The notes: generated by a model not told the origin, from the letters alone. Positions 11,100-22,451 are shown, counted from the stretch's first letter. The stretch is 64,000 bases of DNA from Prorocentrum cordatum (GCA_963575745.1 CAUYUJ010017630.1:165709-229708); one strand, 5' to 3'. Numbers and translations are program-made.

Positions 11100-12380
11100 C
11101 GCCCAATGAAGGCGGCCGTGCTTGTCCCTACCTAGGTTTTTTCTTCGTTTTCGGGCCCTCAGGGGCCCTCCATGGCCCCTCGACCATCATGAAGCAACCC
11201 CGGACGACACATTGGTGGGCCCGTTGGTTTCCAGACCTGTTTTTTTGCATACTAGTTTCAATTGAACTTGTTTCTAGAACAAGAATGTCAATTCTTTTCA
11301 GGATCACACCCAGGGAAGGCTGGGCTGTCCATGCTTTGATCGATCCTTCGGTTCGCGTCGAGTTTGCCGTGCAGACTCTTCGTGCAGACCATGCGCGTGG
11401 CATCGGCCGTTTCGATCATGCATGATGCGCCTTCACGGGTAGGCCAAGCCCGAAACGTTTGGTTTCCAGTCTAGATCTTGGGTTTCGGGGCTGAACAGTA
11501 CGATGGCGAGGAGGAAGAGCAGGTTGGAGTACCGTTCTTGGGCTAAACACCAACATATCCTGGCAGGGCTAGCCCATTGGGTCTTGTTTTCAGCAAAATT
11601 GGCCTCTCTCCTCCATCCTTCCTTTCCTCTCGATCCCCCCTCGTCCTCCCAACTTGTCTTCCTTGTCCTCTCGTCCCTATCCTTCAGTCTTCCTCCTCCC
11701 TCTTCCTCTTCGCTTTCCTCCTCCTCCTCCTTATCTTTTTCTTTCCCCCATGTCCTCCCTTCTCCTCGCTCCTCCAACTTGAGGGTGCGCCGCCGAGGAC
11801 GACGACGACGACCCCCGCCAACGACGACCACGTGAACGACGCCAAAGCCAACGACGACGCTGGCGAAGGCGACGACGACGACGAGGGGCAGAAGGGGGCG
11901 AAGGGGTATGAGGAGGACTACCGGCTGCATGTAAGCGTGACCCTTCGCTGGAGTTAGTTTTGGATTTTTGGTGCGCGATTCTCGAAGGGCGCTGTGGAGC
12001 CAAGCCCAAGCACGCATGCCGCCACTGACGCACCGCATGCGTTCATCGGCAGGTCTCCCATGTCGCCCCCGATTCTTTGGATCTTGTTGCGCGTGGTAGC
12101 GCATCGAATGGAGCAGGTGCGCTGGCGCAGTTTCAGGGGCTTGCGGCCAAGGCGCTCCTGAATTTCAACACGTTTTTACCATCTGTTCCGCCCGAGGGGC
12201 TTCCGAAGGCCTCCACGGGACACGCGGGAGACCTCCGACGGTCATCGGGGGCCGTTCTAATCGTTGTTCATCGCTCGTCTCTCATCGTGTGTGTCCGTTG
12301 GGGACCTGTTTTTGGAGCCGCGCGCCAGAGCTCACCCCTGCAATGCCATCCGCCGGAGCTGCGGATGATGTGCTGCAGAT
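11100..12380. other. Intergenic with pyrimidine tract and GAC repeats
   Basis: Unique sequence with a CT-rich tract (about 11,600-11,770) followed by GAC/GACGAC repeats (11,795-11,895). Long ORFs on both strands are driven by these tracts. No supported gene. Confidence 0.4.
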
Positions 12381-12498
12381 TCCCGAAGGTGGCCCCCGCA
12401 GGGGCGGCGGCGGCGTGCAGGACGACGAGGGGACCGCGGCGACGCCGCCCGCGCACGGCAGCGGCGCCAGACGGCGACCTCTACGACGCCACCCTTAA

Positions 12499-12657
12499 GT
12501 CCGGCGTGTCCCTCCACGGGAGGAATGTTCAAAGTAGTCAAAAGATAGTCTGAGGATGATCTTTGGAGCAGTTTTGAATATTTTTCTGTATGCTCGAATC
12601 TTTTTTGACGGCTCTTGATTTTCCGTCAAAAATCCGACTGCAGGGGGATATGCCCGA
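12499..12657 (+). mobile_element. Short TIR element, copy 2
   Basis: The left end is GTCCGGCGTGTCCCTCCACG. The right end is CTGCAGGGGGATATGCCCGA. It is diverged from copy 1 but has the same architecture. The interior carries a TTCAAAGTAGT block and an ATAGTCTGAGGATGAT block matching the other copies. It lies immediately after CTTAA. About 159 bp with no coding capacity. Confidence 0.65.
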
Positions 12658-12831
12658 CCGAAGCGCTGCCCGACGACGCCCGGCGAGCCTCCCGAGGAGC
12701 GCGCCCTCGACGCCCGGCAGCCCGCCCTCCCGCCTGCAGGGCGCGCGGCGGGTGCCGTAGGCCGCGGGGCGCTGCCCAGCCGCCGAGGCCGCGGCCGCCC
12801 TCGTCGGCGTTCGAGAGGGGGCTACTTGTGA

Positions 12832-13008
12832 GTCGGGCCTGTCCCTCTGCAGGGGGAATCTTCAAAGACAGTTTTTTGGTTGCGCTGACAAAAATAGTCT
12901 GGGAACGATATCGTTCTAATGTTTTTCTGTCTGGACTAGTTTGGAGTATTTGTTGGGGGCATGTTTCATGTTTCGTCCACATTCCGCCTGTAGGGGGGAC
13001 ACGCCCGG
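12832..13008 (+). mobile_element. Short TIR element, copy 3
   Basis: The left end is GTCGGGCCTGTCCCTCTGCA. The right end is CCTGTAGGGGGGACACGCCC. The interior carries TCTTCAAAGACAGTT and AATAGTCTGGGAACGAT, as in copies 1 and 2. About 177 bp. The three copies keep the same orientation within 2.7 kb. Confidence 0.7.
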
Positions 13009-13297
13009 CCTAAATCTACTTCAGAAACTCCTTCCTGTTTAGAAGATGGCGTTTCTCAACAGCGCGACCGTCCCCGGCGGACTCGAGCTGGACCCCAAAA
13101 TGGGCTGCGGAACCGGCAGGCAGAGACTCCGGCGAGAAAGGCCCCCATGACGTCGCAGATGCATGAAGGTTGGCGGATATACCAGCTTTTGAAGAGTTTT
13201 CACATACAGATTTTGAACGATTTCAAACAGCCGTATGTTTATTCCTATTCATATATGTATTTTTGTAGGACCGCGGACCCTGGAAAAAGCGCACGCA

Positions 13298-13480
13298 CAC
13301 ACACATTCACATTCTCATTCACATTCACATTCGCATTCACATCCACATTCACATTCGTACACATTCACATTCAGATTCACATTCAGATTCACATTCACAT
13401 TTACATTCACATTCACATTCACATTCACATTCACATTCACACACACATTCACACACATTCACACACACACACACACACGC
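13298..13480 (+). repeat. (CATTCA)n hexanucleotide microsatellite
   Basis: CACATTCACATTCACATT-type hexamer tandem repeat with occasional CAGATT, CGCATT and CACACA variants. Confidence 0.95.
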
Positions 13481-13489
13481 CCTGACCCC

Positions 13490-14640
13490 AGAAACACCGC
13501 CAGGCCTCACGGGCAACCCTCCAGACGACCCGGGAGAATCCAACGAGAGCCCGACGACGGCCCCAGACGGCCCCAGGCGTTCCGACGCGCTCCCGAAACG
13601 ACCCCAGATTGCCCCAAGACGGTCCACAACGACCCGGAAAAACCGTAAAACAAAAAAATCGTTCGAGAGCATTCCCACTACGGGTTGTTAGTTAATTTTG
13701 GGGCAAGACGGCGGTCTTCTGGGCGTCCGAAGCCTTCTGGGAGGCTCGGGCGTCGCCCCACCAACATCCGAAAGGGCCTCCAGGCAGTCCAAGAGAGCCT
13801 CAATATTGCACAACAGTGTTCCAAGATGGCGTAAGAGAGCATGACGGCCCAAGTGTAGGAAAAAGTCCCTGGCCAGGCCGGTGGGGACACCTGCAGTTGT
13901 CCTCTTCTTTCGCCTCTCTGTGCGTGACCCTCAAGTCGCACGCGTCTCTGTTGAGTGTCCTGCGGTCGGGTGCCCTGCGCAGGCTCATTCCACAGGTGGT
14001 GGGTATATGCTGACTGGCTGTCTTGCTCGCTATCAGCCAGCCGTTTTTGCTTTGCCCTCCGGGCCATGTGACCATCGGTGCGTTTTTGCGCATTCTGAGT
14101 TGTGCGTGCGCTGCGCCACGCGAAGGACTGCGCAATTGCTTCAGGTGGCGTGACGGATATCTTTGTCCGTTTTTAGCTGTGCAGCGCCAGTCGAGGGACG
14201 GCGCAATAACTTCAGATGGCGGGGCGGTCCGTTATCATAATATTGTCTGCCAGCGATCTTATCGAATGATACCGTGTATTTCACTTTCGGTTCAAGACGT
14301 TAGAGCACGACCTATGCAACACATCCTCCTCATGACTCCTATTTTGATGCCTGCGTCGCACATTTGACGCCTAATTTGATGATCACCGTGCGTTCTTGAA
14401 GCATGAGGTGGCTCACGTTATACGTTTGGCGCTATCTAGTTGACCAGTTGTTATCTCAACTTCGATCAAGATCAGACTTGAATTCGGGTCTACATTGTCC
14501 TTCGATGCGTTTCCCATTCTCAAGGTTATTTCTCTAATTCTCTCGCGTCGTCTTTCGTCGAGGGGGAGGTTTCGCTTCCCGCCTCCCCGCAGGTGCACGT
14601 CGACGCCTTCCTCTGGTCGCTCCCTGTTGCCCTTCTGCTA
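13490..14640. other. Unique intergenic sequence
   Basis: No recognisable gene. A partial duplication of about 30 nt (GGACTGCGCAATTGCTTCAG and GGACGGCGCAATAACTTCAG) sits near 14,125 and 14,197. Confidence 0.4.
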
Positions 14641-15338
14641 TGTTCGATCAATCCAGTGCTTCTCTCCCGCCATCCACGTGTCCTGTCTGCTTTTTCTTCG
14701 CCCTTCTGTTCGCGCATGCTGTCGCCATGAACGCATCACTTGTGGAACGATTGCTGGGAGCTGCGTCGCGCCGAACGGCTTTTTTGCCATACCTTGAGCC
14801 CGCGCGCATTGCTTGCGGATGGAATCTCATGACCGATTGCGCAATGCCAACGCCCTTGCAGAGTTGCATGATGCGCGGGCCCAGACCTGCAGGCTGGCGA
14901 CCCCTACTTCGGCTTGCGATTTCGCCCCCTTCGAAGCCCGACGGCCGAGGCATGGTGGGCGGCCGCGCAGGACTGGCGCTTCGCCCCCCTAATCGAGAAT
15001 GTAGCCCCGAGCTGGCGGGGGCGCCCGGTGCCCAGGCATTTGCTACAGCTCACCTCTACCAGGCTCGAGAAGGGATTCGTGGATCAGAGATGCTGAACAG
15101 ACGGGGGTTGAAGAAGTCCTTGCCCGTTCGGACCCCGCGCGAGTCGCGCGTCGCGCGTCGCGCCGCCCGAGCGGGGGCCAAGTCTATCCTGCGCGCCAAA
15201 AAATCCGAGACGTCTACGGCGCAAACCTATAAGTGCCCGCAGCCAACCCGTGACCTTCTGATCTGTTTTGCGGTCGTCGCAGGCGCGCTCGGGTCACTCT
15301 GCCTCGCGGAGCTGGCAGCGTCCACAACTGCTTGTTGA
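14640..15338 (+). CDS. Unrecognised ORF upstream of the retroelement (tentative)
   Basis: A 232-codon frame. An early hydrophobic stretch (VCFFFALLFAHAVAM, residues about 21-35) could act as a signal or membrane segment. The middle is basic, and a second hydrophobic segment (LLICFAVVAGALGSLCLAEL) lies near the C-terminus. I recognise no family. It is composed less monotonously than the GC-block ORFs, but frames on the other strand are open too. It could belong to the 5' region of the retroelement or be non-coding. Confidence 0.2.
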   Translation: MFDQSSASLPPSTCPVCFFFALLFAHAVAMNASLVERLLGAASRRTAFLPYLEPARIACGWNLMTDCAMPTPLQSCMMRGPRPAGWRPLLRLAISPPSKPDGRGMVGGRAGLALRPPNRECSPELAGAPGAQAFATAHLYQAREGIRGSEMLNRRGLKKSLPVRTPRESRVARRAARAGAKSILRAKKSETSTAQTYKCPQPTRDLLICFAVVAGALGSLCLAELAASTTAC

Positions 15339-15339
15339 G

Positions 15340-16515
15340 TTCTCGCGGTGGGCCCCGCAGCAGCTCCGCGCAGGTCCCTATCCTTTATCTCCTGCAACGT
15401 GCGGGCGCGGATGTTCGTCTTCTTCTTCTTCTTCTTATTATTCTTCTTCCTTTTCTCATATATATTTATAATCCTCCTCTCTTCCGGCCCCGCAGCCTCT
15501 GGGTGGTGCGGGAATTGCCTTCCCGCGTATCCTCGGAGTCGGGTCCGCTCCCTTCCTCTCGCGTGGGTCGCAGCCTCGCAAACAGGCACCTCTCACCGCG
15601 GTGCATTAACAGACATGCTCGAGGTGGCCGGAGACCCGCCCTCGTCGATAAGAGCAACCCATTTTGGGCGGGGCCGGCGCGCCCTTAATCGTTAAGAACC
15701 GACCGTTGCGCGCGGCGGCAATGCCCCCCCTTTATACTTTTCTTCCCTCTTGTTCCCCCTCTCTCGCGCGGTCTCGCGTCGGGGGTGCGTGGGCGGCATT
15801 GTCGGTGCCCCCGCTCCTCAGGGCAGTTGAGCTTCGAGGAATCCAGTGGTTGAGCTCGCATCGTTCGTTCTGCCCCCCCGCAGGCGTGCGTCGAGAGACG
15901 CGCGTCGACGTGCTCGAGCTTTTGCGCGCTATCGCAATCCTGCTATCTTTCCCTGTCGCTACCGTCTGGTGCGCATCTTGGGCTACGCACTGCAGAGTGG
16001 ACATCCCAATTTATACACATGCTATTTTGACGTCGTGCGCACGCGTCAGATCTCCAATCATCTCACCCAGCCAGATGTTTTGCCCCGCAGCGCAGACCGC
16101 GCATTAGCAGGTTGTTGTCTCTTGTCTCGTGCGTTCTGCCGCGCTGGCTCAGGCGACCACGCCTCGAGCAATCCCTCTCACAGCTCAGACCTTGCCCAGC
16201 CTCTCACAGGTTGCTGTCGCGTCTTTTGGCGGCGACAGCAGGTGGCGTCAGAACTGATTTTGCGAAGGGAAATCTTGGTTGAAGGCATCTTTGGAGCTGC
16301 CTGCCTGCATTTGTGAGGAATCGGAAATATGGTTGCTCGCACCGTGCCTGAGGCAAGTCCCCCTCTTTGCTTCGTCGGAAGAGAGGCCAGGTATCCACCT
16401 GTGGCGGGAGATCCTTCAGCTGTCCGCCGTAACCGTGATGGCTCAGACAAGGTGTCTGAATTGCACATTCGTGTCTTAGCACGCAGAGCAATCTGATTCT
16501 ACGCGTCGTCCGAGG
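15340..16515. other. Region upstream of retroelement, no gene called
   Basis: Contains a (TTC)n run at about 15,416-15,450 and otherwise unique sequence. This is where a 5' terminal repeat of the retroelement (A1 of a split direct repeat) would be expected. Comparing by eye with 21,990-22,451, I do not find it. Confidence 0.4.
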
Positions 16516-16519
16516 GAAG

Positions 16520-17840
16520 ATGTCTTTCTCTCCGAGTGACGTCGCGGCGATGATCGCCACCGCCGCCAGTGGAGCCTTCAACGGCGCAGGTGCCAATCAG
16601 GTGCGTGAGTGGGTGGACTTCGTCATCAAAGTCGACGTCGACCCCGCCGAGAAGCACGATCTCTTCCACTGCGTGTCTGTCGCACGGCTGCTGGCCGAGA
16701 CGGGGGGCAGCATCGCGCCAGCCGACTTCGAAGACCCTCGCATGCGGGACATGATCGAGGCGAGCATTCCCGCTCACGCCACCCCGTATGCCAGCGAACA
16801 GGACGACCCGTGGAAGAGCTGGAAAGTTTCGCCGGCACAGATTGTCTCGGCACTCAAGGTGCAGGGGGCGCGCGCGAAGAAAGCCTCGCCAGGGCCATCG
16901 GCGCCACCAGAGGTGGCCCACAACAACAAAGAGCTTTCCGGCATGGCTGAAGCAGTGAAGCAGTTTGCGGAACTTCAGTCGCAGGCGCTGCAGAAAGGGA
17001 AGCCGAAAAGGGCTCAGTTTCAAGTTGCAGGAACGGAAACTCGAGCTGGGCATGCAGCATTTCGCCAAGGATGCACTCCCGTCAGAGGAAGTCCTCGCGA
17101 AGTTCGAGGCGGCGGGGAAGATCGCGCACGACAAGGGCAGGCCTTGGGTCGGGTCCGCTGAGGGCGAGGATCTGCGCGATCACCACCGCCCAACTTGGAG
17201 CCGGACTCCTATGATCGACGCTGTCGTGGGGGACGGCTCTTACGAGGAGCGGGTGAAGCAGAGCGCTGCCGCCAAACGGAACATGGCGTGGACGGACAAA
17301 GTCGACTACGCTGGCTTTGCCACGTTCATGGGCCACCTGCACGAGTGTGGATTCAAGGTGATCCTCGCCAAGGCATGCAGCATGGCTGATTTCTTTGCGT
17401 ACGCCCACAACATCGTGCGCATCGCCGAGGAGTACGGTGGAGTCAGGACAGCTTATCAATACGATGTTCTCCAGAGGAGGGCCATGGCCAGGGCTCTGGA
17501 GGAAGACGTCGTGGATTTGGCGCCTTATTTCGCCAAGATCGATCGTGGAAACCTGGCTGACGCCAAAGACAAAGTTAACGAAAGCTTCACGGAGGCTGGC
17601 CGGGCTGCGACAGCTAAGGGGCAGCAGCCGAAGGGTCAGCCCAAAGGCTGTGCCAAGGGCGTTGCCGACAAGGGCGGCAAGGGGAGCAAGAAGAGCTCCG
17701 ACGGCACTGAGGCTGACAACCGGCCTGTCCGGTCGCCGGCCAAGCGCCCCGAGGGCGCGGCGGGCGCCGATTATCAGCGCAGGTCTCGCAGCCCCCGCTC
17801 TGGCAATCTGCAGTACAACAGTTGGGGAAACAAGTGGTGA
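16520..17840 (+). pseudogene. gag-like ORF of YR retroelement, frameshifted
   Basis: The frame opens with ATG at 16,520 (MSFSPSDVAAM) and reads to about 17,000. A shift at the AAAAGGG run near 17,000-17,006 then moves the sensible reading to the frame that ends at TGA 17,838-17,840. Removing one A from the run would join the two. The product would be about 440 residues with an alpha-helical N-terminal half. The C-terminal tail is low-complexity and basic, with KGQQPKGQPKG and SPAKRPEG stretches and an SRSP-like end. That suits a nucleic-acid-binding gag-like protein, but I see no zinc knuckle. The call rests mainly on its position before RT. The shift could be decay or an assembly error. Confidence 0.6.
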
Positions 17841-17874
17841 GTGGGCCAAGTACCACTAGTCGAGGGCGCCGGGA

Positions 17875-18573
17875 GTGATATCTCGGAGGAAGCAGCAGAC
17901 GACACGGAGGCGTCACCGTTTCCAGGTACCAGTTCAAGGTCAAGTGAATCAGCAAATTCTCCACTCGAAGCTGTCCAGGCAGCTTGCTCTGCATTTAGCG
18001 CCCGCGAGGATTTGCATAGCCTGGGTCCGAGCGACCACTTGGGCTGGGCCAGCGGCTTGCCAGCAGCCGACGATAGCCCGCGCGTGCCAACATTTTTTAA
18101 ACTGCCATTTTGCGAGATCGGTTTCAATGTCGGTTGCCGAGCTGCAAACCGCTCGCCAGTCTGCTCTTGCTTTTTGGAAGCATCGGAAACTAGTGACGGA
18201 CCCACAGTGGCAGACTATCTTTAGAAGTTTGCCAGCTCACTGTCAGTCAGTGCTGGGTCCGGAGAAGAACCTTCTGCTGCTGAGAGAGATGCTCGAGGCT
18301 ATAGCATGGCCAGATAATACATTGTTTCGCAACCTCTGCCATGGCTTCCCTTTGGTGGGGCGCCTGCCTGCTAGTGGCATCCACGCGCCCGCTGCCAAGT
18401 CTCCGGAACCAGCCGAGACTTTGCGGTCGCTTTTAGCACATCCGCGCGAGCGGAGCGAGGCGACTCTCGGTAGAATCAACGCGGAAAAGGGCAGCGATAC
18501 GAGGGTTAGGACTCAATTTTTATCGGCCTGCTCAAAAGAGGTCGAGATGGCAAGGCCCGCTTCCGTAACCTAG
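17875..18573 (+). pseudogene. N-terminal part of RT polyprotein, out of frame with RT core
   Basis: A 232-codon frame that looks coding in its second half (WKHRKLVTDPQWQTIFRSL onward), where DIRS-type RT proteins carry a linker before the catalytic domain. It ends at TAG 18,571-18,573. The RT core reads in another frame that is open from 18,510, so one frameshift near 18,500-18,515 separates the parts. The start is uncertain, because the frame overlaps the 3' end of the gag-like ORF region. Confidence 0.5.
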
Positions 18574-19991
18574 ACGTAAATTCTTGTGTTTTAACAGCTC
18601 GCTTCCCTATCGTGCAGGGGGGGAGAGACGGAATGCCAAAAATTCGCTGCATAGACGACTTCACTGCGTCTGCGGTGAATGGTGCGGTTGTACATAGTGA
18701 AAGAACATGTCCAGACACACTGGACATTTTGGTGGCGTTAGTGCGCCACACAGCAGCAGGCAAGCAACACATTGCCATGAGGTGGAGGAAAGATGACTTC
18801 CGGCATGCTTTTAAGACACTGCCGATTTGCAGCGGCCACTTGCCGCTAGCAGTGACAGCTTGGCCAGAAGCAGTGGCAGACGGTAAGGCGTTGCAGTTGC
18901 TGTGCCTACCATTTGGCTCTTCCGCCTCAGTGTCCGGTTGGGATCGTTTCGGTCTCGCCATTCAAGGCATTTTGGCAGCTCTGTTTCACTTGTTATATTT
19001 GCGTTTTGTCGACGATATGTTCGCCGGCGATTCGGCCCTGGAGGGGCGCGATATTGGCAGTGACTGCTTAATCGGCCCCGCCGGCTCTGCGCGCCTGGCA
19101 AGAGCAGTCGTGTCAGAACTGCTGGGCTGGGATCTCGACGCCGGCAAAGCCGTCACGGAGGCCACTAAGACCGTAATCCTCGGAGTCTGCGTAGAATTTG
19201 ACGACCACAACCAGCTGATCCAGTTTTCTCTCGAAGCAGAGAGATTGGAAAAATGGGCCGCAGAAATTCGGGGGGCTCTGCGGCGAAGATCGCTCTCGCC
19301 TGCGCGGGCTTCAAAATTAGCAGACAAATTGAGCTGGGGTGCGACCGCCGTCTTCGGCCGAGGCGCGCGCGTCTACCTTGCTGCCATTTACCACCGCGGC
19401 TCAGGCAACCAGGGCCGGCTGTCCCAGCGCACCGAATTGTGTCTGCATTGGTGGCTGCGGTTCTTACAGGAACCGCCATCGAGGAGCGTCCCGGTGATGC
19501 GCCCCCAGAAAGAGCGTTGCATCCTTTACACCGACGCCACAGGCCAGGGACGGATGGCATGGGTCATCCAAGCTCCCTGTTTAAAGGCTTGGGCTGCTGC
19601 TGATGTCCCAGCAGAGGCGAGGCAGTGGGTGCTTCATCGGAAGAATCAGATCGGCACTTGGGAGCTCATGGCGGCTCTCTGCGCGCTTAAGTTTTTGGTG
19701 AGTTATCTGCCTGGCGAGTTTGAAATCCTCGCCTTCGTGGATAACACAAGCGCGCTGGGTGCACTTTTTCGCGGCTGTTCCAGGCAATTTGATTGGGACG
19801 AGCTTATAGGCGAGCTTTGGTTTGCAGTCGCGCAGCGTGGCCATTATTTGCACCTCCGGCACGTGCCATCGCATTTAAACTTGGCCGACGCTCCGACCCG
19901 GCCAGAAGCCAAGTCAGAGCAGCTGCGTAAGTTAGCCGCCGACGGGTTGCAAGAAATGCCGTGGTCCTTCCCAGCCGACGTGCCCTGGTGA
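18510..19991 (+). CDS. Reverse transcriptase-RNase H of YR retroelement
   Basis: Would copy element RNA into DNA and degrade the RNA strand. The frame is open from 18,510. The first ATG is at 18,633 and numbering starts there (452 residues), but RT sequence (ARFPIVQGG) begins upstream of it, so the true N-terminus is in the shifted frame. Visible motifs: IDDF (residues 7-10), the motif A region KDDFRHAF (D54/D55), and the catalytic F-V-D-D-M box at 125-129. The RNase H set follows: D301 in LYTDAT, E344 in WELMAAL, D370 in FVDNTSA and D419 in NLADAPTR. All key acidic residues are present, so this core looks intact. The VDD box and the RNase H directly after RT fit the DIRS-type clade. The recombinase ORF starts 75 bp downstream. 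Confidence 0.88.
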   Translation, partial: DSIFIGLLKRGRDGKARFRNLDVNSCVLTARFPIVQGGRDGMPKIRCIDDFTASAVNGAVVHSERTCPDTLDILVALVRHTAAGKQHIAMRWRKDDFRHAFKTLPICSGHLPLAVTAWPEAVADGKALQLLCLPFGSSASVSGWDRFGLAIQGILAALFHLLYLRFVDDMFAGDSALEGRDIGSDCLIGPAGSARLARAVVSELLGWDLDAGKAVTEATKTVILGVCVEFDDHNQLIQFSLEAERLEKWAAEIRGALRRRSLSPARASKLADKLSWGATAVFGRGARVYLAAIYHRGSGNQGRLSQRTELCLHWWLRFLQEPPSRSVPVMRPQKERCILYTDATGQGRMAWVIQAPCLKAWAAADVPAEARQWVLHRKNQIGTWELMAALCALKFLVSYLPGEFEILAFVDNTSALGALFRGCSRQFDWDELIGELWFAVAQRGHYLHLRHVPSHLNLADAPTRPEAKSEQLRKLAADGLQEMPWSFPADVPW

Positions 19992-20066
19992 GTCAGAGCC
20001 AGTGAGTGGCGAAGGGGAAAAGCATCATCGTAATCTTGTGTTGAGGTCATATCACGTGAGAATCGG

Positions 20067-21702
20067 TTGTCCACGCAGCTACTTGTGCGCGCATTCTCTG
20101 TGTCTTCTGTTCCGGAGCTCTGGCCCAGCATGGCTTTGAGATTCATCGACAAAAGCCGTGCCGCTAAGTGCTCGCATCCGCCGGCTGCCAGCGATGAGGT
20201 CGCGGAGGTCCGCGTCGAGGTGGAAGCCTCCCCTCTGGCGGCCGTCGTCCGCGGCGTCGCGGCGCAAGCAGAGCCAGGGCACCACGTCGCGAGCTTGATC
20301 GCTGCGTTGACAGAATCGGGCTTCAAACACATGTCGGATCTGAGCGACATTGGAGCCGACGACTTCGCAGAGCTCGCGCCGGCATTCGCCGCTTGCAACA
20401 GCAGCTTCGTCAAAGCCTTCCTGTCGCACTGCCGGAGCAGCGCCAGTCGCGAGCAGGCAGCTCAAGCGCACAAGCTTGGCGGGCGAACGGAGCCCCAGCG
20501 CCCGGCATCTCTGGCAGCGGGCGTCGCTGCGCAGGCGGGCTCCGCCTCGGGCAGCGCAGGCGCTGGCTGCGCTGGCGACCAGACGCCCACTGCGAAGCGA
20601 TTGGACGCCCCCGCCGAAGAGAAGGCCCGCGCTGCCTTTCTAGTGCTTGGAGAGGCGCGGCGGGCGCGGGCCGCTCCTGCGCCTGCAGTGCTCGCAGCCG
20701 CCGCGGCAGCTGCTGCCAATTGCAGCTGCTATCCGGGAGCGGAGCCCACTGGCAGGCCACGGGGCGAGATCAAGCGGGCTCGTCGCGAAGCCAGCGGCGG
20801 CGACCATCTGAGCTTGCACACCTTGTGGGTGGAATTTGCCAGCTGGAGGAAAAGCGCCTCCCAGTATGCTTCCGCAGTACGCCTGTGGGGCGACGCTGCC
20901 GCTGCTGTCGGGGCGCCTGGGTGGCCACCAACAGAACTGATCCTTGACGCGTTCGTTGGTTTGTTTCGCAACGGCCACACCTTGCAGAGATACGTGTCGC
21001 ACGTGCGCAGTGTATTGCAGTTGGTGCAGGCTCCGCTGGGCGTCCTCGCAGACACGCATAGATTGTCGAGAGGCGCCGAAAAGATATCGAAGTATGAATT
21101 CAGAAGAGAGAAAATCCGTGCCACAGCTGAGGAGACCAGACGCATCCGCAAGTGGTGCTCGGAAGCCGGATATCCGACACTAGCGGCCTCGTGGGCAATT
21201 GCCCGCCATTTTTGCTTGAGATATTCTGAAGTATTAAGTCTGGGGACCCACGCGGTCGCATTTCGTTTTACCGGCGAGGGCCGTAAAACGTGCATCATCG
21301 TTTTGCTCACCGGCGTCGTACAATGAACCCTGCGAGACGACGAGGCGTTGCATCTGCCACCAGCAGGGTCGGCTCTTGTGCGGTGCTTGCACACTGTTCT
21401 CCTTAGGAGAAACAAGTGCTGCTCCTTTTTCAGGAATCCAATGCGCCGACGCTCTCGCTGTGCTAAAGCTGGCAGCGGCCGCCCTGCATCTGCGTAGCGC
21501 GCCTGCTTGGGGCACGCATGCGTTCGGGAGAGGGTTCGCAAACGAAGCCCTCCAACAAGGAGGGCCGACAGCATTGTTCTTTAGCGGTGGATGGAAAGGC
21601 GTGGCTGCTTTCGGCTATGCTAGCGCCCAGAGCCGAGGGGCTCTAACTGCCGCTGAGTGGCTAGTGGAACATTCTGACTCCAGCGACGGCGAGCAGGACT
21701 GA
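20067..21702 (+). pseudogene. Tyrosine recombinase of YR retroelement, broken
   Basis: Would integrate the element by site-specific strand exchange. The first frame (20,067-21,326, 419 codons) has an Ala-rich variable N-terminus and a SAM-like helical core-binding part (RLWGDAAAAV to RYVSHVRSVL). The catalytic-domain box LRYSEVLSL has the active-site Arg at codon 21,219 (residue 385). A TGA at 21,324-21,326 interrupts it. Sensible reading resumes after a frameshift near 21,400-21,500 and ends at 21,702. That part holds HAFGRG, giving the H-x-x-x-R pair (His codon 21,517, Arg codon 21,529), then GGWKG and the catalytic Tyr in FGYAS (codon 21,616). All catalytic residues survive but lie in two frames, so the gene is inactive as assembled. 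Confidence 0.8.
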
Positions 21703-21799
21703 GTTCGTATCGTTTGCATTGGGGCAAGGGAAAACACAATCACGATGTCCTCTCCTCAGGCGCTGCTGCGCGGTCCGCCGCCTCCTGGTGCATTGGGGG

Positions 21800-21985
21800 C
21801 CTCAGGACAGGGTCCAGGAGGCTCCGGCCAGGCAGCGCTTTCCTTATGCCCCTTGCTGGCGCGAAGGCGCCGGCGCCGAGCCGTGACGGGGCCCCGGGGC
21901 CCGAGAACGTGTTCCGAGGTGATTCGGGGCACCGCAGAGGCGAGGGCCTGCTTTTCCTGGGGCCAGGCTGCCAAACATGATTTTC
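21800..21985 (+). repeat. Direct repeat B, copy 1, downstream of recombinase
   Basis: 186 bp, nearly identical to 22,452-22,637 (I count about four substitutions). It begins CCTCAGGACAGGGTCCAGGA and ends TGATTTTC. The last 11 nt pair with 22,014-22,024 as an inverted repeat (ACATGATTTTC / GAAAATCATGT), giving a hairpin at the repeat end. Confidence 0.9.
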
Positions 21986-22451
21986 ATGAAGCGTAAACTC
22001 GTTTCCGGCACAGGAAAATCATGTGAAGCAGGCCCAGCGTGCTCGCCTCACCTCTTCTGCTCCCGCTCGCACGCCTCCGTGCCTGATTCGCGGGCAAGCG
22101 GTTTCTGGCGGGCCGGCTTGCATTTTCGGAGGCGGAAGTATGCTCGGTGCTAGTCTCTTGGGTCTGCCGTTCTGGTCGCCCCGCAGGAGATGCTCTCGGT
22201 CTCTGCGGGGGGCAGGGCCGAGCCAGGCCAAAGCACGAGCGACGGCCTGGCGCGCTGTGGCACTGCCCGCTCCCTCGCAGGCACGAGCCTGAGAGCTTGT
22301 CGGCAGGGGCCGCCTTCTCAAGCTCTCTGGTGACCGAGCGCTCTCCGCGTGGGGCGGCGCCCGCAGGGCGGGCGGCAGCCGCCTGGCGGCGGTTTTGCCC
22401 ACCCACATACCACCCTCGCGGCTTTCGCCGGCGCCGTGTCCTGGCAGGGAA
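21986..22451 (+). repeat. Spacer between direct repeats (candidate A2 segment)
   Basis: About 466 bp of GC-rich sequence separating the two B copies. In a split-direct-repeat element this would be A2 and should match sequence upstream of gag. I did not find such a match by eye. Alternatively the whole 652-bp unit (21,800-22,451) was tandemly duplicated and then truncated. Confidence 0.4.

Noticed and set aside
13298-13480. Telomere-like repeat
   Set aside because: CATTCA is not the TTTAGGG-type repeat reported for dinoflagellates; it is an internal microsatellite.
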